Of a DNA stretch of 64,000 nt, positions 33,378 to 43,347 are shown piece by piece. Under the pieces are notes generated by a model. It did no database searches. It was not told where the DNA came from and saw only the letters and a program-made list of their open reading frames with translations. The position numbers were made by a program, and so were the translations under genes. Origin of the DNA: Mesorhizobium huakuii (GTDB lineage: Bacteria; Pseudomonadota; Alphaproteobacteria; Rhizobiales; Rhizobiaceae). Within the stretch, counting starts at the first letter, position 1. Each line of letters begins with the position of its first letter. The stretch covers positions 62,001-126,000 of the forward strand of contig NZ_BSNY01000023.1 in NCBI RefSeq assembly GCF_030160235.1, written 5' to 3'.

Positions 33378-33977
33378 ATGGCGCCGGTCAAGGTCGATCC
33401 CGACAAGGTGCGGGAATTCCCCGACGCGGCGAGTTTCTACGCCTGGCTCGGCCAGCACCACGCCACGGAAAGCGAGGTGTGGATCAAAGTGCACAAGGTC
33501 GGGTCGGGACTGAAGTCGATCACGCCGAAGGAGGCCATCGACGTCGTGCTGTGCTTCGGCTGGATCGACGCGGTGCGCAAGGGGCTGAACGAGAACAGCT
33601 TTCTGCAGCGCTACACGCCGCGCGGCAAGAAGAGCATCTGGAGCAAGATCAACATCGACAATGTCGCGCGGCTGGTCGAGGAGGGCCGCATGACCGGGCA
33701 TGGGCTGAAACAGGTCGAAGCCGCCAAGGCCGACGGGCGCTGGGCGCGCGCCTATGGCGGCAGCAAGGAGATGAAAATCCCTGACGATCTGCAGGCGGCC
33801 ATCGATGCCGAGCCGGCGGCGAAGGCGATGCTGGAAAAGCTCAGTGCGCAGAACCGCTTCTCGCTCGCCTTCCGCACCCACAACATGAAGACCGAGGCCG
33901 GCCGCAAGAAGAAGATCGAGACCTTCGTGGCGATGCTGAAGCGCGGCGAGACGATCTATCCGCAAGGCAAGAAGTAG
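33378..33977 (+). CDS. YdeI/OmpD-associated family protein
   Basis: A 199-residue protein of the YdeI/OmdA family, seen from the arrangement FYAWLGQHHATESEVWIKVHKVGSG, VLCFGWIDAVRKGLNENSFLQRYTPRGKKSIWSK in parts, and the C-terminal bacteriocin-protection helices (FRTHNMKTEAGRKKKIE). Enterobacterial members associate with resistance to cationic peptides; the biochemical role is unknown. The frame begins earlier but the family begins at ATG 33378. It is 3 bases from the stop of the convergent GST gene. Confidence 0.85.
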   Translation: MAPVKVDPDKVREFPDAASFYAWLGQHHATESEVWIKVHKVGSGLKSITPKEAIDVVLCFGWIDAVRKGLNENSFLQRYTPRGKKSIWSKINIDNVARLVEEGRMTGHGLKQVEAAKADGRWARAYGGSKEMKIPDDLQAAIDAEPAAKAMLEKLSAQNRFSLAFRTHNMKTEAGRKKKIETFVAMLKRGETIYPQGKK

Positions 33978-33980
33978 TTC

Positions 33981-34610
33981 TCAGCCGCCTGAATGCGGGT
34001 CGATGCTGTAGGGATGGACCGGATAGCCAGGGCCGATGGCGTCGCGCACGCGGCCGATCCACGCCATGATCGCCGGGTAGTCCGCCAGCGAGAAACCACA
34101 ATCCCCGGCGCGGTGGCTGTAGGCATAGATGGCGATGTCGGCGATCGTCAGGTCGTTTCCGGCGAGGAATGGCGTCTCGCCAAGGCTGCGGTCCAGGGCG
34201 GCCAGCGTGCGGGCTCCGGCCTCGCGCTTGCCGGCAACCATGGCCTGGTTGCGCTCGAGCCGTCCGGTCAGGGTCCAGAAGCGCAGCGATCCGATGACGG
34301 GCTCGACATTGTACTGTTCGAAGAACAGCCACTGCATCACCTTGGCGCGCCGGTAGCGGTCCGCCGGCAGCAGGGGCGTGCCTTCCGCGAGATAGGCGAG
34401 GATCGCATTGGACTCGGCAATGCCGCTGCCATTTTCGAGCTGCAGCACGGGAACCGCGCCGGCCGGGTTGAGGGCAACGAAGGCTTCGGCGTGGCTCTCG
34501 CCCTCGAAAATCGAGACGAGGCGGGTCTCGTAAGAAATCTTCAGCAGGCCGAGCAGGACCCGGACTTTCCAGCCATTTTGCGATGGCAGATAATCGTGAA
34601 GCGTGAGCAT
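33981..34610 (-). CDS. Glutathione S-transferase family protein
   Basis: A 209-residue GST. The thioredoxin fold opens with LHDYLPSQNGWKVRVLLGLLK, with NPAGAVPVLQL as cis-Pro loop and SNAILAYLAEGTPLLP closing the domain. The helical domain carries the conserved LTIADIAIYAYSHRAGDCGF. It conjugates glutathione or acts as a dehalogenase or reductase; specificity unknown. ATG 34610 is chosen because the fold starts there. It is divergent from the SDR gene, sharing a promoter region of about 170 bases. Confidence 0.88.
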   Translation of the reverse strand: MLTLHDYLPSQNGWKVRVLLGLLKISYETRLVSIFEGESHAEAFVALNPAGAVPVLQLENGSGIAESNAILAYLAEGTPLLPADRYRRAKVMQWLFFEQYNVEPVIGSLRFWTLTGRLERNQAMVAGKREAGARTLAALDRSLGETPFLAGNDLTIADIAIYAYSHRAGDCGFSLADYPAIMAWIGRVRDAIGPGYPVHPYSIDPHSGG

Positions 34611-34781
34611 GGCAGGTCCCCGTGACGGGTGGACAGTGGCATGACGAGATGCCCTGGCGACACCCGATTCCTGATCGATCAATTCATGCACTTGGTCGCA
34701 CAATGATTGCGATCTCCGCCGTCTAATAAATCAATTCGGCCCGTGCCATCTTCCCCGAGACGACAGACAGAGGCATCCGAC

Positions 34782-35480
34782 ATGATCACACATCCCAACA
34801 AAGTAGCCCTCATCACCGGCGCCAATCGCGGCATCGGGCTGGAGACCGGCCGGCAGCTGGCGAAACTCGGCTTCACCGTGCTGCTCGGCGTGCGCGATCT
34901 GGCCAAGGGCGAGGCGGCCGCGAAAGGGCTCGACGGCCATGTCGAGGCCATCGCGCTCGATGTCGCGGCACCCGACGCGGCTGCAAGGGCAGCCGATGAG
35001 GTCGAGCGCCGGTTCGGCCGGCTCGACGTGCTGATCAACAATGCCGCCATCCACTACGACACCGGCTCGCGCGCCTTGCGGCCCGACTGGACTGTCATCC
35101 GCGAGGCGTTCGAGACCAATGTCTTCGGCGCCTGGCGGGTGGCGGCCGCCTTCGCGCCGCTGCTCAAGGCCGGCGGCCACGGAAGGCTGGTCAATGTGTC
35201 GTCCGAAGGCGGTTCGCTGGCCTCGATGGGGGCGGGCGCGCCGGCCTATTCGACATCGAAGGCGACGCTCAATGCGCTGACCTGCGTGCTCGCGGCGGAA
35301 CTGCGCGGCTCCGGCGTGCTGGTCAACGCTATCTGCCCCGGCTGGGTCGCCACCGACATGGGCGGGCCGGGCGGACGCCCGGTGGCGCAAGGGGCGGCCA
35401 GCATCGTCTGGGCCGCGACCTTGCCGGACGACGGCTCGACCGGCGGCTTCTTTCGCGACGGCAAAAGGCTGCCGTGGTGA
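34782..35480 (+). CDS. SDR family oxidoreductase (carbonyl-reductase-like)
   Basis: A 232-residue NADPH-type short-chain dehydrogenase with a complete active site. It has TGANRGIG at the cofactor loop, NNAAI, the catalytic Ser in NVSSEGGS and YSTSK as the YxxxK. The C-terminal NAICPGWVATDMGGPGGRP fits carbonyl reductase-like members. It ends before the AGGAGG of the reductase gene at 35498, so the two genes are co-transcribed. The pairing suggests handling of a reactive carbonyl or quinone, but the substrate is unknown. Confidence 0.88.
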   Translation: MITHPNKVALITGANRGIGLETGRQLAKLGFTVLLGVRDLAKGEAAAKGLDGHVEAIALDVAAPDAAARAADEVERRFGRLDVLINNAAIHYDTGSRALRPDWTVIREAFETNVFGAWRVAAAFAPLLKAGGHGRLVNVSSEGGSLASMGAGAPAYSTSKATLNALTCVLAAELRGSGVLVNAICPGWVATDMGGPGGRPVAQGAASIVWAATLPDDGSTGGFFRDGKRLPW

Positions 35481-35497
35481 ACGAACAGGAGGCAAAG

Positions 35498-36127
35498 ATG
35501 AGAATTGGAATCCTGGGCGCCGGCATGATCGGCGGTACGGTCGGACGGCTGTGGGCTGAGGCCGGACATGAGGTGAGTTTCGGTGTGCGGCATCCCGAGC
35601 GACTGCACTCCATGCTTTCCGGCCTCGGCGGCAAGGCCACGGCCGGTTCGGCGCTCGATGCCGTTGCCGGCGCGGATGTCGTGCTGGCCGCCATCCCGTT
35701 CCGGGCCTGGCCCGGTGTGGCGGCCGAGATCGCGGCAGCGCTCGGCGACAAGGTGCTGTTCGATGCCACGGTGCCCGATCCGCCACGCGACGGCGCCTTC
35801 GGCGACGCCGCGCTTGCCCGCGAGGACGGCGTGGCTTTCGCGGTGGCGCCGCTGCTGCCGCGCGCGAAGCTGGTTCGCGCCTTCAGCACGGTCATGTGGA
35901 CGACGCTGCAGTCGCAGGCGCATCGCGCCGGCGACTGGGTCGGCATCCCGCTCGCCGGCGATGACGAAAAAGCCGTTGCCCTGGCGGCGCGGCTGGTGAG
36001 CGACGCCGGCTTCGACCCGGTCGTGGTCGGACCGCTGTCGCAAGCCAGGCGCTTCGATCCTGGCACCGCCGTTTTCGACAGTGGTATGAGCGGACCACAG
36101 GTTCGGGCGGCGCTTGGCCTTATGTGA
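35498..36127 (+). CDS. NAD(P)-binding reductase, F420-reductase-like (copy 1)
   Basis: A 209-residue Rossmann protein of the NADP oxidoreductase, F420-dependent group (COG2085). GILGAGMIGGTVGRLW binds the nucleotide; then GADVVLAAIPFRAWPG and a helical end. In organisms lacking F420 these are treated as NADP-dependent reductases of unknown substrate. ATG 35498 has AGGAGG 6 bases upstream; an earlier in-frame start at 35474 would overlap the SDR gene. A second member lies at 43348-43977. Confidence 0.8.
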   Translation: MRIGILGAGMIGGTVGRLWAEAGHEVSFGVRHPERLHSMLSGLGGKATAGSALDAVAGADVVLAAIPFRAWPGVAAEIAAALGDKVLFDATVPDPPRDGAFGDAALAREDGVAFAVAPLLPRAKLVRAFSTVMWTTLQSQAHRAGDWVGIPLAGDDEKAVALAARLVSDAGFDPVVVGPLSQARRFDPGTAVFDSGMSGPQVRAALGLM

Positions 36128-36220
36128 AGCGGTTCACGATCTGAATCGTGGAATTGCTGTAAGCGCCTGTTTTGGCGAACTTTCAGCGTGCCTGGCTTGC
36201 CTTGTCGCGCACAAGAAAAA

Positions 36221-36254
36221 GCCGCCCTCGCTTTTAGCGAGTGGCGGCCTTTTC
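36221..36254. terminator. Bidirectional intrinsic terminator
   Basis: gccgccctcgc, loop tttta, gcgag-t-ggcggc is an 11-bp stem with one bulge, flanked by aaaaa and tttt. It serves the F420-reductase-like gene (+) and the His-rich protein gene (-). A second, weaker hairpin (cacgat/atcgtg) lies at 36137-36152. Confidence 0.75.
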
Positions 36255-36285
36255 CCGGGAGGAAGTCAGAAAGAAGAGTTGGCGA

Positions 36286-36606
36286 TCAAGCCGCCTTGGC
36301 GTGCTTGTGGCCGTGCTTCTTGTGGGTGCGCTTGTGGGTGTGCTTCTTGGCGACGTGCCGGTGGCCGTGCTTGCGCACATGCCTGTGGTGCTTCTTGTGG
36401 TGCTTGTGCGCGGCCGCCTTGACCGGCGTCTTCGCCGCGTCCGCGGCAGCGGGAGCCGCCGGAGCGGTCGCGGGGGCGGCCGTCGTCGCCGGAGCGGTCG
36501 TCGTCGTGGTTGTGCTCGTGGACGCCGCATTGGCGGTGCCGACTACCGGCATTGCCAGACCGAGCGCGATGGCGAGACCGAGTGCGGAGAGGAGGGGCTT
36601 GTTCAT
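36286..36606 (-). CDS. Exported His/Lys-rich protein
   Basis: A 106-residue protein with a signal peptide (residues 1-27, ending ANA), a Thr/Ala/Pro low-complexity linker at about 28-62, and a tail of about 40 residues made almost only of His, Lys, Arg and Ala (HKHHKKHHRHVRKHGHRH). The tail could bind transition metals, nucleic acid or acidic surfaces; acid-shock Asr-like proteins share this build, though no homology is claimed. ATG 36606 is preceded by GGAAAG. It is co-directional with the next small exported protein 31 bases upstream. Confidence 0.7.
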   Translation of the reverse strand: MNKPLLSALGLAIALGLAMPVVGTANAASTSTTTTTTAPATTAAPATAPAAPAAADAAKTPVKAAAHKHHKKHHRHVRKHGHRHVAKKHTHKRTHKKHGHKHAKAA

Positions 36607-36637
36607 GATAGGCTTTCCTTCGGGTTGATGGTTGCTG

Positions 36638-36949
36638 TCACTGGTCGAGGTCGACCGGTGTCACTCCAAGAAGTTTCAAGGCGTTGGCGTAGGTCCGGAT
36701 GCCTTGCGCCTCCTTGCGCTCGGCACAAAACCGGTTGGCCTTGTCCTGGAGTGCCTCTGCCGTGGCGATCTGGCTGGCGCTGGCACCGGGTTCGGCTTTG
36801 GTCCGGATGGCTACGTCGAGTTGAGAACCGAGCCGGCTGCAATATTCGCTCCGGGTAACCGCCGCCTGTGCACCCGATTGCGCGACCGCAAGCATGGCGA
36901 GCGAAATGCCCGCGAGGGCACCCATCCATCCGGTCGAACGTCGTTGCAT
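36638..36949 (-). CDS. Small exported protein, unknown
   Basis: A 103-residue protein from ATG 36949 with a signal peptide (MQRRSTGWMGALAGISLAML, cut near QAA). The mature part is helical with two Cys (EYCSRLG and NRFCAER) that could form one disulfide. An alternative ATG at 36961 has poor ribosome spacing. It lies just upstream of the His-rich protein on the same strand, so the two may form an envelope operon. Confidence 0.6.
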   Translation of the reverse strand: MQRRSTGWMGALAGISLAMLAVAQSGAQAAVTRSEYCSRLGSQLDVAIRTKAEPGASASQIATAEALQDKANRFCAERKEAQGIRTYANALKLLGVTPVDLDQ

Positions 36950-37071
36950 TGTCGGGACCATCCCTTTGCGTTGTGTGGCGGCCGCTGTCCGGCCGCTACG
37001 GGGATGGTTATCGCAGACGATCTTTTCGCCAGTTTTTCCCGCATGTTGAATCTTGTTTCTGAAGTGTGTCT

Positions 37072-37239
37072 GGCGCTTCTTCCTTCTCCTCTTGTGGGAG
37101 AAGGTGGCCGAGCGAAGCTCGGTCGGATGAGGGGTGTTCCAGGGAACGCCAACGTCTCACTTCGCTGGAACACCCCTCAACCGTCTCGGCGCTGCGCGCC
37201 GATCCACCTTCTCCCGCAAGAGGAGAAGGAAGAAGCGCC
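37072..37239. repeat. Large palindromic intergenic element (168 bp)
   Basis: Outer arms of 36 bases at 37072-37107 and 37204-37239 are inverted copies with one mismatch (ggcgcttcttccttctcct at the left end). Inner arms gaggggtgttcca (37129-37141) and tggaacacccctc (37166-37178) are exact. Small hairpins sit in between (ccgagcgaagctcgg). The build resembles rhizobial mosaic elements such as RIME. Pieces recur near 29478 and 41520. Confidence 0.8.
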
Positions 37240-37337
37240 GGCGCTATCCTGCGGCGCTTGTGCCTCTTCCTTTGCCGCCATCCTTCGCGTAAGGCGCCGG
37301 GCAAATCCTTTCAGCGCAGGCATAGTCCGGAACCCGC

Positions 37338-38960
<1,623 letters not shown>

Positions 38961-39024
38961 GCCGCTACGGACCGTGTGGGACGCCCGCTGATTGGCCGCC
39001 CTTCATCCTGTTGTCGTATTGCGC

Positions 39025-39462
39025 TCAGCCGAGTTCCTGGGCGAGGCCGATGAGAAGCCCTCCGGGTCCGCGAATGTAGCAGAGCCGATACACGTCCTTG
39101 TACTGGACGACCTCGCCTGCGAGCCGCGCGCCACGCTTGCGGAGCCTTTCAAGCGTGTCGTCGATGTCGTCCACGGTGAACATGACGCGCAGGTAGCCCA
39201 GGGCGTTGACCGGGGCATTGCGGTGATCCGCGACGACAGGCGGCGCGAGGAAGCGGGATAGTTCGAGCCGGCTGTGACCGTCCGGCGTGCGCATCATGGC
39301 GATCTCGACCTGCTGATCGCCCAGGCCCGTGACACGTCCGGCCCATTCTCCTTCGATCGTGGCCCGCCCTTCGAGCTCGAGGCCGAGCTCGCGAAAGAAA
39401 TCGATCGTCTCTTCGAGGTCATCGACGACGATTCCGACGTTGTCCATCCGTTTGAGCGCCAT
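39025..39462 (-). CDS. VOC family protein (glyoxalase-like)
   Basis: A 145-residue vicinal oxygen chelate protein with two beta-alpha-beta-beta-beta modules: MDNVGIVVDDLEETIDFFRELGLELEG and, in the second half, VMFTVDDIDDTLERLRKRGARL, ending with RGPGGLLIGLAQELG. Glyoxalases, dioxygenases and resistance proteins share this fold. The expected metal ligands are not all obvious, so the activity is open. It converges on the ABC-F gene. Confidence 0.85.
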   Translation of the reverse strand: MALKRMDNVGIVVDDLEETIDFFRELGLELEGRATIEGEWAGRVTGLGDQQVEIAMMRTPDGHSRLELSRFLAPPVVADHRNAPVNALGYLRVMFTVDDIDDTLERLRKRGARLAGEVVQYKDVYRLCYIRGPGGLLIGLAQELG

Positions 39463-39579
39463 GGCCCCAACCTCGTGCCTGGATGAAAGGCTTTTTTGCC
39501 TGGGAAAAAGGCGGCTGTCGAGCCGACGCCGCCTTCTGGATTTTCGGTCCGACCTCTTGCCGTCGAAGGAATGGGTCCC

Positions 39580-40020
39580 TTACCTCAGCGAGATGGCCAT
39601 GCCGCTGAGATCGGCGTTGACCTGCAGACCAACCTGCTTGCCGGTGAGCTCGAGCTGGGCACCCCTGTCATTGGTCATGACGATCACCTGGGCGCCTTTG
39701 CCGAGCGTGCCGCCGCCGCCCGCCGCACCGTAGACCCCCGTCACATCGCGGGCGCGCCTGATGTGGCGCACGGTGCCGTGGAAATAGGTCTTGGAAACGC
39801 CGAAGGCGAGGCCGCCCGAGACGCCGCCGATCGAGATGGGATAGGTTTTGCCGTGGAACGTGAACGTGCCTTCGCCGCCGGAGCCGCCGACGAAGAAGGC
39901 TGCCTTGTAGACGGCAAAGCGGATCGTACCGCTGTCGGCATGCGCGGCGCTGGCAAAGCCGATGCCCGCGGTGGCGATGGCGGCAACCGCGATTCTACGA
40001 AATCCGGACGAAATGTTCAT
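39580..40020 (-). CDS. Exported protein, Gly-rich beta domain
   Basis: A 146-residue protein with a signal peptide (residues 1-28, ending AHA). The mature domain is rich in Gly and beta strands (FVGGSGGEGTFTFHGKTYPISIGGVSGG; VYGAAGGGGTLGKGAQVIVM) and ends LSGMAISLR. No cysteine-based or catalytic motif is seen. I cannot name a family; it is probably periplasmic or outer-membrane associated. It stands alone on the minus strand, divergent from the lipoprotein gene. Confidence 0.6.
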   Translation of the reverse strand: MNISSGFRRIAVAAIATAGIGFASAAHADSGTIRFAVYKAAFFVGGSGGEGTFTFHGKTYPISIGGVSGGLAFGVSKTYFHGTVRHIRRARDVTGVYGAAGGGGTLGKGAQVIVMTNDRGAQLELTGKQVGLQVNADLSGMAISLR

Positions 40021-40281
40021 GATGGGAACTCCTCAAGGTCGCCGCTTTGCCGGCTGGAATGTCAGCGTCGTGTCAAAGTTCCAATTGAACAGTCTGGCCC
40101 GTCATTTGGTTCCCGACACGCGGCCCGAATCTGGCCGCGGGAAGATCGACACGAGGCAAGGCCTATGGCAAGTGCAAGGGCGGGACATCGCGTATACGTG
40201 ATTGGCCGGCGGGTTCCGCCGGATACAGTGCGCATGCGCGCGGAATTCAAGATGATGCAATTCACGGGAAAGGGCGTCGGG

Positions 40282-40644
40282 ATGAGAATTGCGATGGGAA
40301 TTGCAATGTCCGCATTGGCCGCGACTGTGGCAGGATGCGCGACCTCTCCCGTCGATTATGGTGCGTCGCTTTCGCCGCAAGATCCCAAATGGGCGTCGCC
40401 GCAATGCCAGCAGGCGCGTGCGGCGGCTGCGGCCTACGCAGCGCGCGAAAAACAGCACCCGGGTTGGGAATTCGCGGCCCTTGGCCCGTACGGGCTAGGC
40501 ATCATCGCGGCCACCAAGGAGGCCGAGCAGAAGCAGCGAAAGCTTTACGCACGCGACGTGCACCTGCAATGCTCGAGCCTGCCTTTGCCGAAGGAATTGC
40601 AGGGCGATTTGAGCCCGGCGGGCGCCAAGGCGAAATATCCGTAA
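40282..40644 (+). CDS. Small lipoprotein, unknown
   Basis: About 120 residues from ATG 40282 with a lipobox ending at Cys19 (ALAATVAGC), so it should be lipidated and anchored. The mature part contains Cys pairs and a basic helix (TKEAEQKQRKLYARDVHLQC). Other in-frame ATGs upstream (for example 40234) would bury the lipobox. No family recognised. It is convergent with the GST gene at 40666. Confidence 0.65.
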   Translation: MRIAMGIAMSALAATVAGCATSPVDYGASLSPQDPKWASPQCQQARAAAAAYAAREKQHPGWEFAALGPYGLGIIAATKEAEQKQRKLYARDVHLQCSSLPLPKELQGDLSPAGAKAKYP

Positions 40645-40665
40645 CCGTCTCGCCTGGGCAAGCGG

Positions 40666-41310
40666 TCAAGCCGATGCGGCGTTGACCGCAAATTGCGCGG
40701 CGAAAGCCCTGGCATAGGCGGGGCGAGCTTCGCCGCGCGCAACGTAGGCAGCCAGGTTTTGATACTCGTCCAGAATGCCCGACATGCGCAGTCGCAGCAG
40801 CACCGATACCATCAGCAGGTCGCCGGCGCTGAACGCGCCATCGAGCCAGTCGGCGGCGCCGAGGTGGACCGAGAGCTGGTCCAGCCGTGCGCGAACACGG
40901 TCCTTGACCAATGGCAGGCGCTCCTCGCTCCAGGGCCTGTCGGCTTCGAATATCCTTGCCGTCATCAATTCGAGGATCGGCGGCTCGACAGTGTTGAGGG
41001 CGGCAAACATCCAGGTGATGGCACGCGCGCGGGCATCGCGATCCCTGGACAGCAGGCCCGCATGCCGTTCGGCAAGATGAAAGACGATCGAGCCGGTCTC
41101 GAACAGGCACAGAGAACCTTCCTCATAGGTGGGGATCTGGCCGAAGGGATGGATGGCCAGATGGCCGGGCGCCTTCATCCCCGCGAAGGAAACGAGACGA
41201 ACCTCATAAGGCTGCCCCACTTCCTCGAGCGCCCAGCGAACACGCGTATCGCGCGCCAGTCCCTTGCCGCCATCGGGCGAGCGTTCAAAGGCGGTGATGG
41301 TGGGGATCAT
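40666..41310 (-). CDS. Glutathione S-transferase family protein
   Basis: A 214-residue GST from ATG 41310; the frame stays open upstream but family sequence begins at MIPTITAFERSPDGGKGLARD. The glutathione-site loop is IHPFGQIPTYEEGSLCLFETGSIVFHLAE in parts. The helical domain has WLDGAFSAGDLLMVSVLLRL. Specific substrates are unknown. Downstream is a 22-base gap to the convergent lipoprotein gene. Confidence 0.88.
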   Translation of the reverse strand: MIPTITAFERSPDGGKGLARDTRVRWALEEVGQPYEVRLVSFAGMKAPGHLAIHPFGQIPTYEEGSLCLFETGSIVFHLAERHAGLLSRDRDARARAITWMFAALNTVEPPILELMTARIFEADRPWSEERLPLVKDRVRARLDQLSVHLGAADWLDGAFSAGDLLMVSVLLRLRMSGILDEYQNLAAYVARGEARPAYARAFAAQFAVNAASA

Positions 41311-41623
41311 TGGCAGGCTCCGGGTGGTTCTGGTTGCACCCCAAGGACGAACGGCCGAGGTACTTCCCGACACCCTACCTTGTTTTTCAGCCAAGGGAGG
41401 TAGGGCGGCGCCGAAGCTGCTGATCTCCCGCCTCGCAGTGGTGAGGAGTGGCCCGCGAGGGGGGAAAGCCAATTGCTAGGCTTTCCGAACGATGAACGTC
41501 CGGCAGGGCTATTCCCCGTCGATCGTGGGAGAGGTGTCGAGCGAAGCTCGACGGAGTGGGGGGTCGATCTGGCTCGGCCGTTGCTACTTCAAGCCGCGGC
41601 GATGCCTCGGGTGGTTGGGACGG
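41311..41623. other. Intergenic region with repeat modules
   Basis: About 310 bases with no gene. It contains the hairpin at 41463-41486 and, from about 41528 to 41562, a sequence (gggagaggtgtcgagcgaag) related to the inner side of the palindromic element at 37096-37120. Confidence 0.45.
41463..41486. repeat. Hairpin repeat, GAAAGCCAATTG family (copy B)
   Basis: ggaaagcc and ggctttcc form a perfect 8-bp stem around aattgcta. It shares gaaagccaattg with the hairpin at 55972. Confidence 0.55.
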
Positions 41624-42220
41624 TCAGGTCAGCACGTCATTGAGAAACCTGGCCGCCTCGGCGAGGCCGGTGTTCGAAACCTGGTGGCCCAGACCGGGTA
41701 CAATCGAGGTCGTTACCCGGACACCGGCCGCCGACAGCAGCTCTGCCGCTCGCACACTCTCGCTTGATGGCATGACCGGATCGGCGCCGCCGTGAATCAG
41801 GAGCAATGGGGTGCCAGTTGCAGGAGCAAGAGGCGCTGGGGATGCCAGTCGTCCCGAGAAAGCGACCACCGCCCCTAAAGGCCAGCGCCCGCTGGCGAGC
41901 GCGTCGAGCGCCATGATGGAGCCTTGGGAAAACCCGAGCAGCACAACGCGGTCAACGGCATTCGCAAATCCGTGTTGGTCGATCAGTTTGGCGATGACCC
42001 CGTCAAAGCCGGGTCGCGCCGCAACGACGCGTTGCTGGCGGTTGGCCTCGGTGACGCCGACGACGCTGAACCACTCGCGGTGCGGGCCGCTGCCGCCTGG
42101 CGCATCCGGGCTCTCGAAGACGACGCCGGGCAGTGCGGGCGCGAGCGCCCGCCCGAGTGCTGCCATATTGGCGCCGTTGCTGCCGACACCGTGCAAGAGA
42201 ATGACCAGGCCACGATCCAT
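41624..42220 (-). CDS. Carboxylesterase/phospholipase-type alpha/beta hydrolase
   Basis: A 198-residue esterase of the Abhydrolase_2 group. HGVGSNGANM forms the oxyanion loop, GFSQGS the nucleophile elbow (Ser98), with Asp147 in GGADPVM and His179 in GLGHQVS completing the triad. Such enzymes cleave small esters or lysolipids in the cytoplasm. The start overlaps the stop of the hydroquinone reductase gene by one base (TGATG), so the pair is translationally coupled, which suggests related substrates. Confidence 0.88.
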   Translation of the reverse strand: MDRGLVILLHGVGSNGANMAALGRALAPALPGVVFESPDAPGGSGPHREWFSVVGVTEANRQQRVVAARPGFDGVIAKLIDQHGFANAVDRVVLLGFSQGSIMALDALASGRWPLGAVVAFSGRLASPAPLAPATGTPLLLIHGGADPVMPSSESVRAAELLSAAGVRVTTSIVPGLGHQVSNTGLAEAARFLNDVLT

Positions 42221-43197
42221 CAGAGCTGTCCTGTCACGGAGACGGGTGCGAGGCCCGGCAGGTCGGGCCCTTTCGGCACGATGCCGTTGGGGTTGAGCGT
42301 CTTGATCGAATAGTAGCCGGCCTTGATGTGCTCGATGCTGACGGTTTCAGCGACGCCCGGCACGGCCAGCATCGCGTCCAGATAGCCGGTCAGCGCCGGA
42401 TAGTCGACGAGCCGCCGCAGGTTGCATTTGAATAGGCCGTGATAGGCCGCGTCAAACCGCACCAGCGTGACGAACAGCCTGATGTCGGCCTCGGTCAGGG
42501 CATTGCCCAGGAGGAAGGGGCCGCCTTTGCCGAGCCGGGCCTCGAGGATCTCCAGCATCGAGAACACGTCGTCGAAGGCTTCTTCGTAGGCGATCTGCGT
42601 GGTGGCGAAGCCGGCGCGATAGACGCCGTTGTTGAGCCGCGGATAGATATCGGCGTTGAGGGCGTCGATCTCGGCCCGCAAGGCTGCAGGATAGAGATCC
42701 GGCCCGCTCGCGAGGTCACCGAAGCCTGAGTTGAGCATGCGCACGATATCGGCGCTCTCGTTGTTGACGATGGTGCCAAGCTGCTTGTCCCAAAGCACCG
42801 GCACGGTGGCACGACCCGTATAGAGCGGGTCGGCCCTGGTGTATATTTCGTGCAGATGGCGGGCTCCGTTTATCCCGTCCGGGTTGGTGCCGGGATAGCC
42901 GCCGAACACCCAGCCTTCCTCATCCAGGCGGGGGTTCACGATGCTGACCGAAATGGCGTCCTCCAGCCGCTTGAGCTTGCGCGCGATCAGCGTGCGGGAT
43001 GCCCAGGGGCAGATTAGCGCGACATAGAGATGATAGCGGCCCGCTTCGGCGGCGAAGCCCGCGTCACCCGTCGGCCCGGCGCTGCCGTCGGGCGTCACCC
43101 AGTTGCGAAAGCCGGAAATCTGCCTGACGAAGCCGCCTTTGGCATCGGTTGCCTGCACCGGCTGCCAATTGGCCGTCCATTTTCCTTCAATGAGCAT
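42220..43197 (-). CDS. yqjG: Glutathionyl-hydroquinone reductase (YqjG/PcpF type)
   Basis: A 325-residue xi-class GST that uses glutathione to reduce glutathionyl-hydroquinones. The catalytic Cys is Cys63 in LICPWASRTLIARKLK. Other family segments are GYPGTNPDGINGARHLHEIY, TVPVLWDKQLGTIVNNESADI and the helical-domain LTEADIRLFVTLVRFDAAYHG. Length fits the family. ATG 43197 fits the family start; the open frame runs to 43269. It is the first gene of a two-gene operon with the esterase. Confidence 0.93.
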   Translation of the reverse strand: MLIEGKWTANWQPVQATDAKGGFVRQISGFRNWVTPDGSAGPTGDAGFAAEAGRYHLYVALICPWASRTLIARKLKRLEDAISVSIVNPRLDEEGWVFGGYPGTNPDGINGARHLHEIYTRADPLYTGRATVPVLWDKQLGTIVNNESADIVRMLNSGFGDLASGPDLYPAALRAEIDALNADIYPRLNNGVYRAGFATTQIAYEEAFDDVFSMLEILEARLGKGGPFLLGNALTEADIRLFVTLVRFDAAYHGLFKCNLRRLVDYPALTGYLDAMLAVPGVAETVSIEHIKAGYYSIKTLNPNGIVPKGPDLPGLAPVSVTGQL

Positions 43198-43347
43198 TGC
43201 TTCGTCCTTCACCGCAAATCGCCGGGGGATTGTCCACGGGGCACCGGCGCGCCACTTGACCGATATCAAGTGGCGCGTCGCGGCTTGCTATTTGTTCCTT
43301 GATGTCGCCTTCCGCCCATGAGGCCGGATTGCGATGAATTCCCGGGT

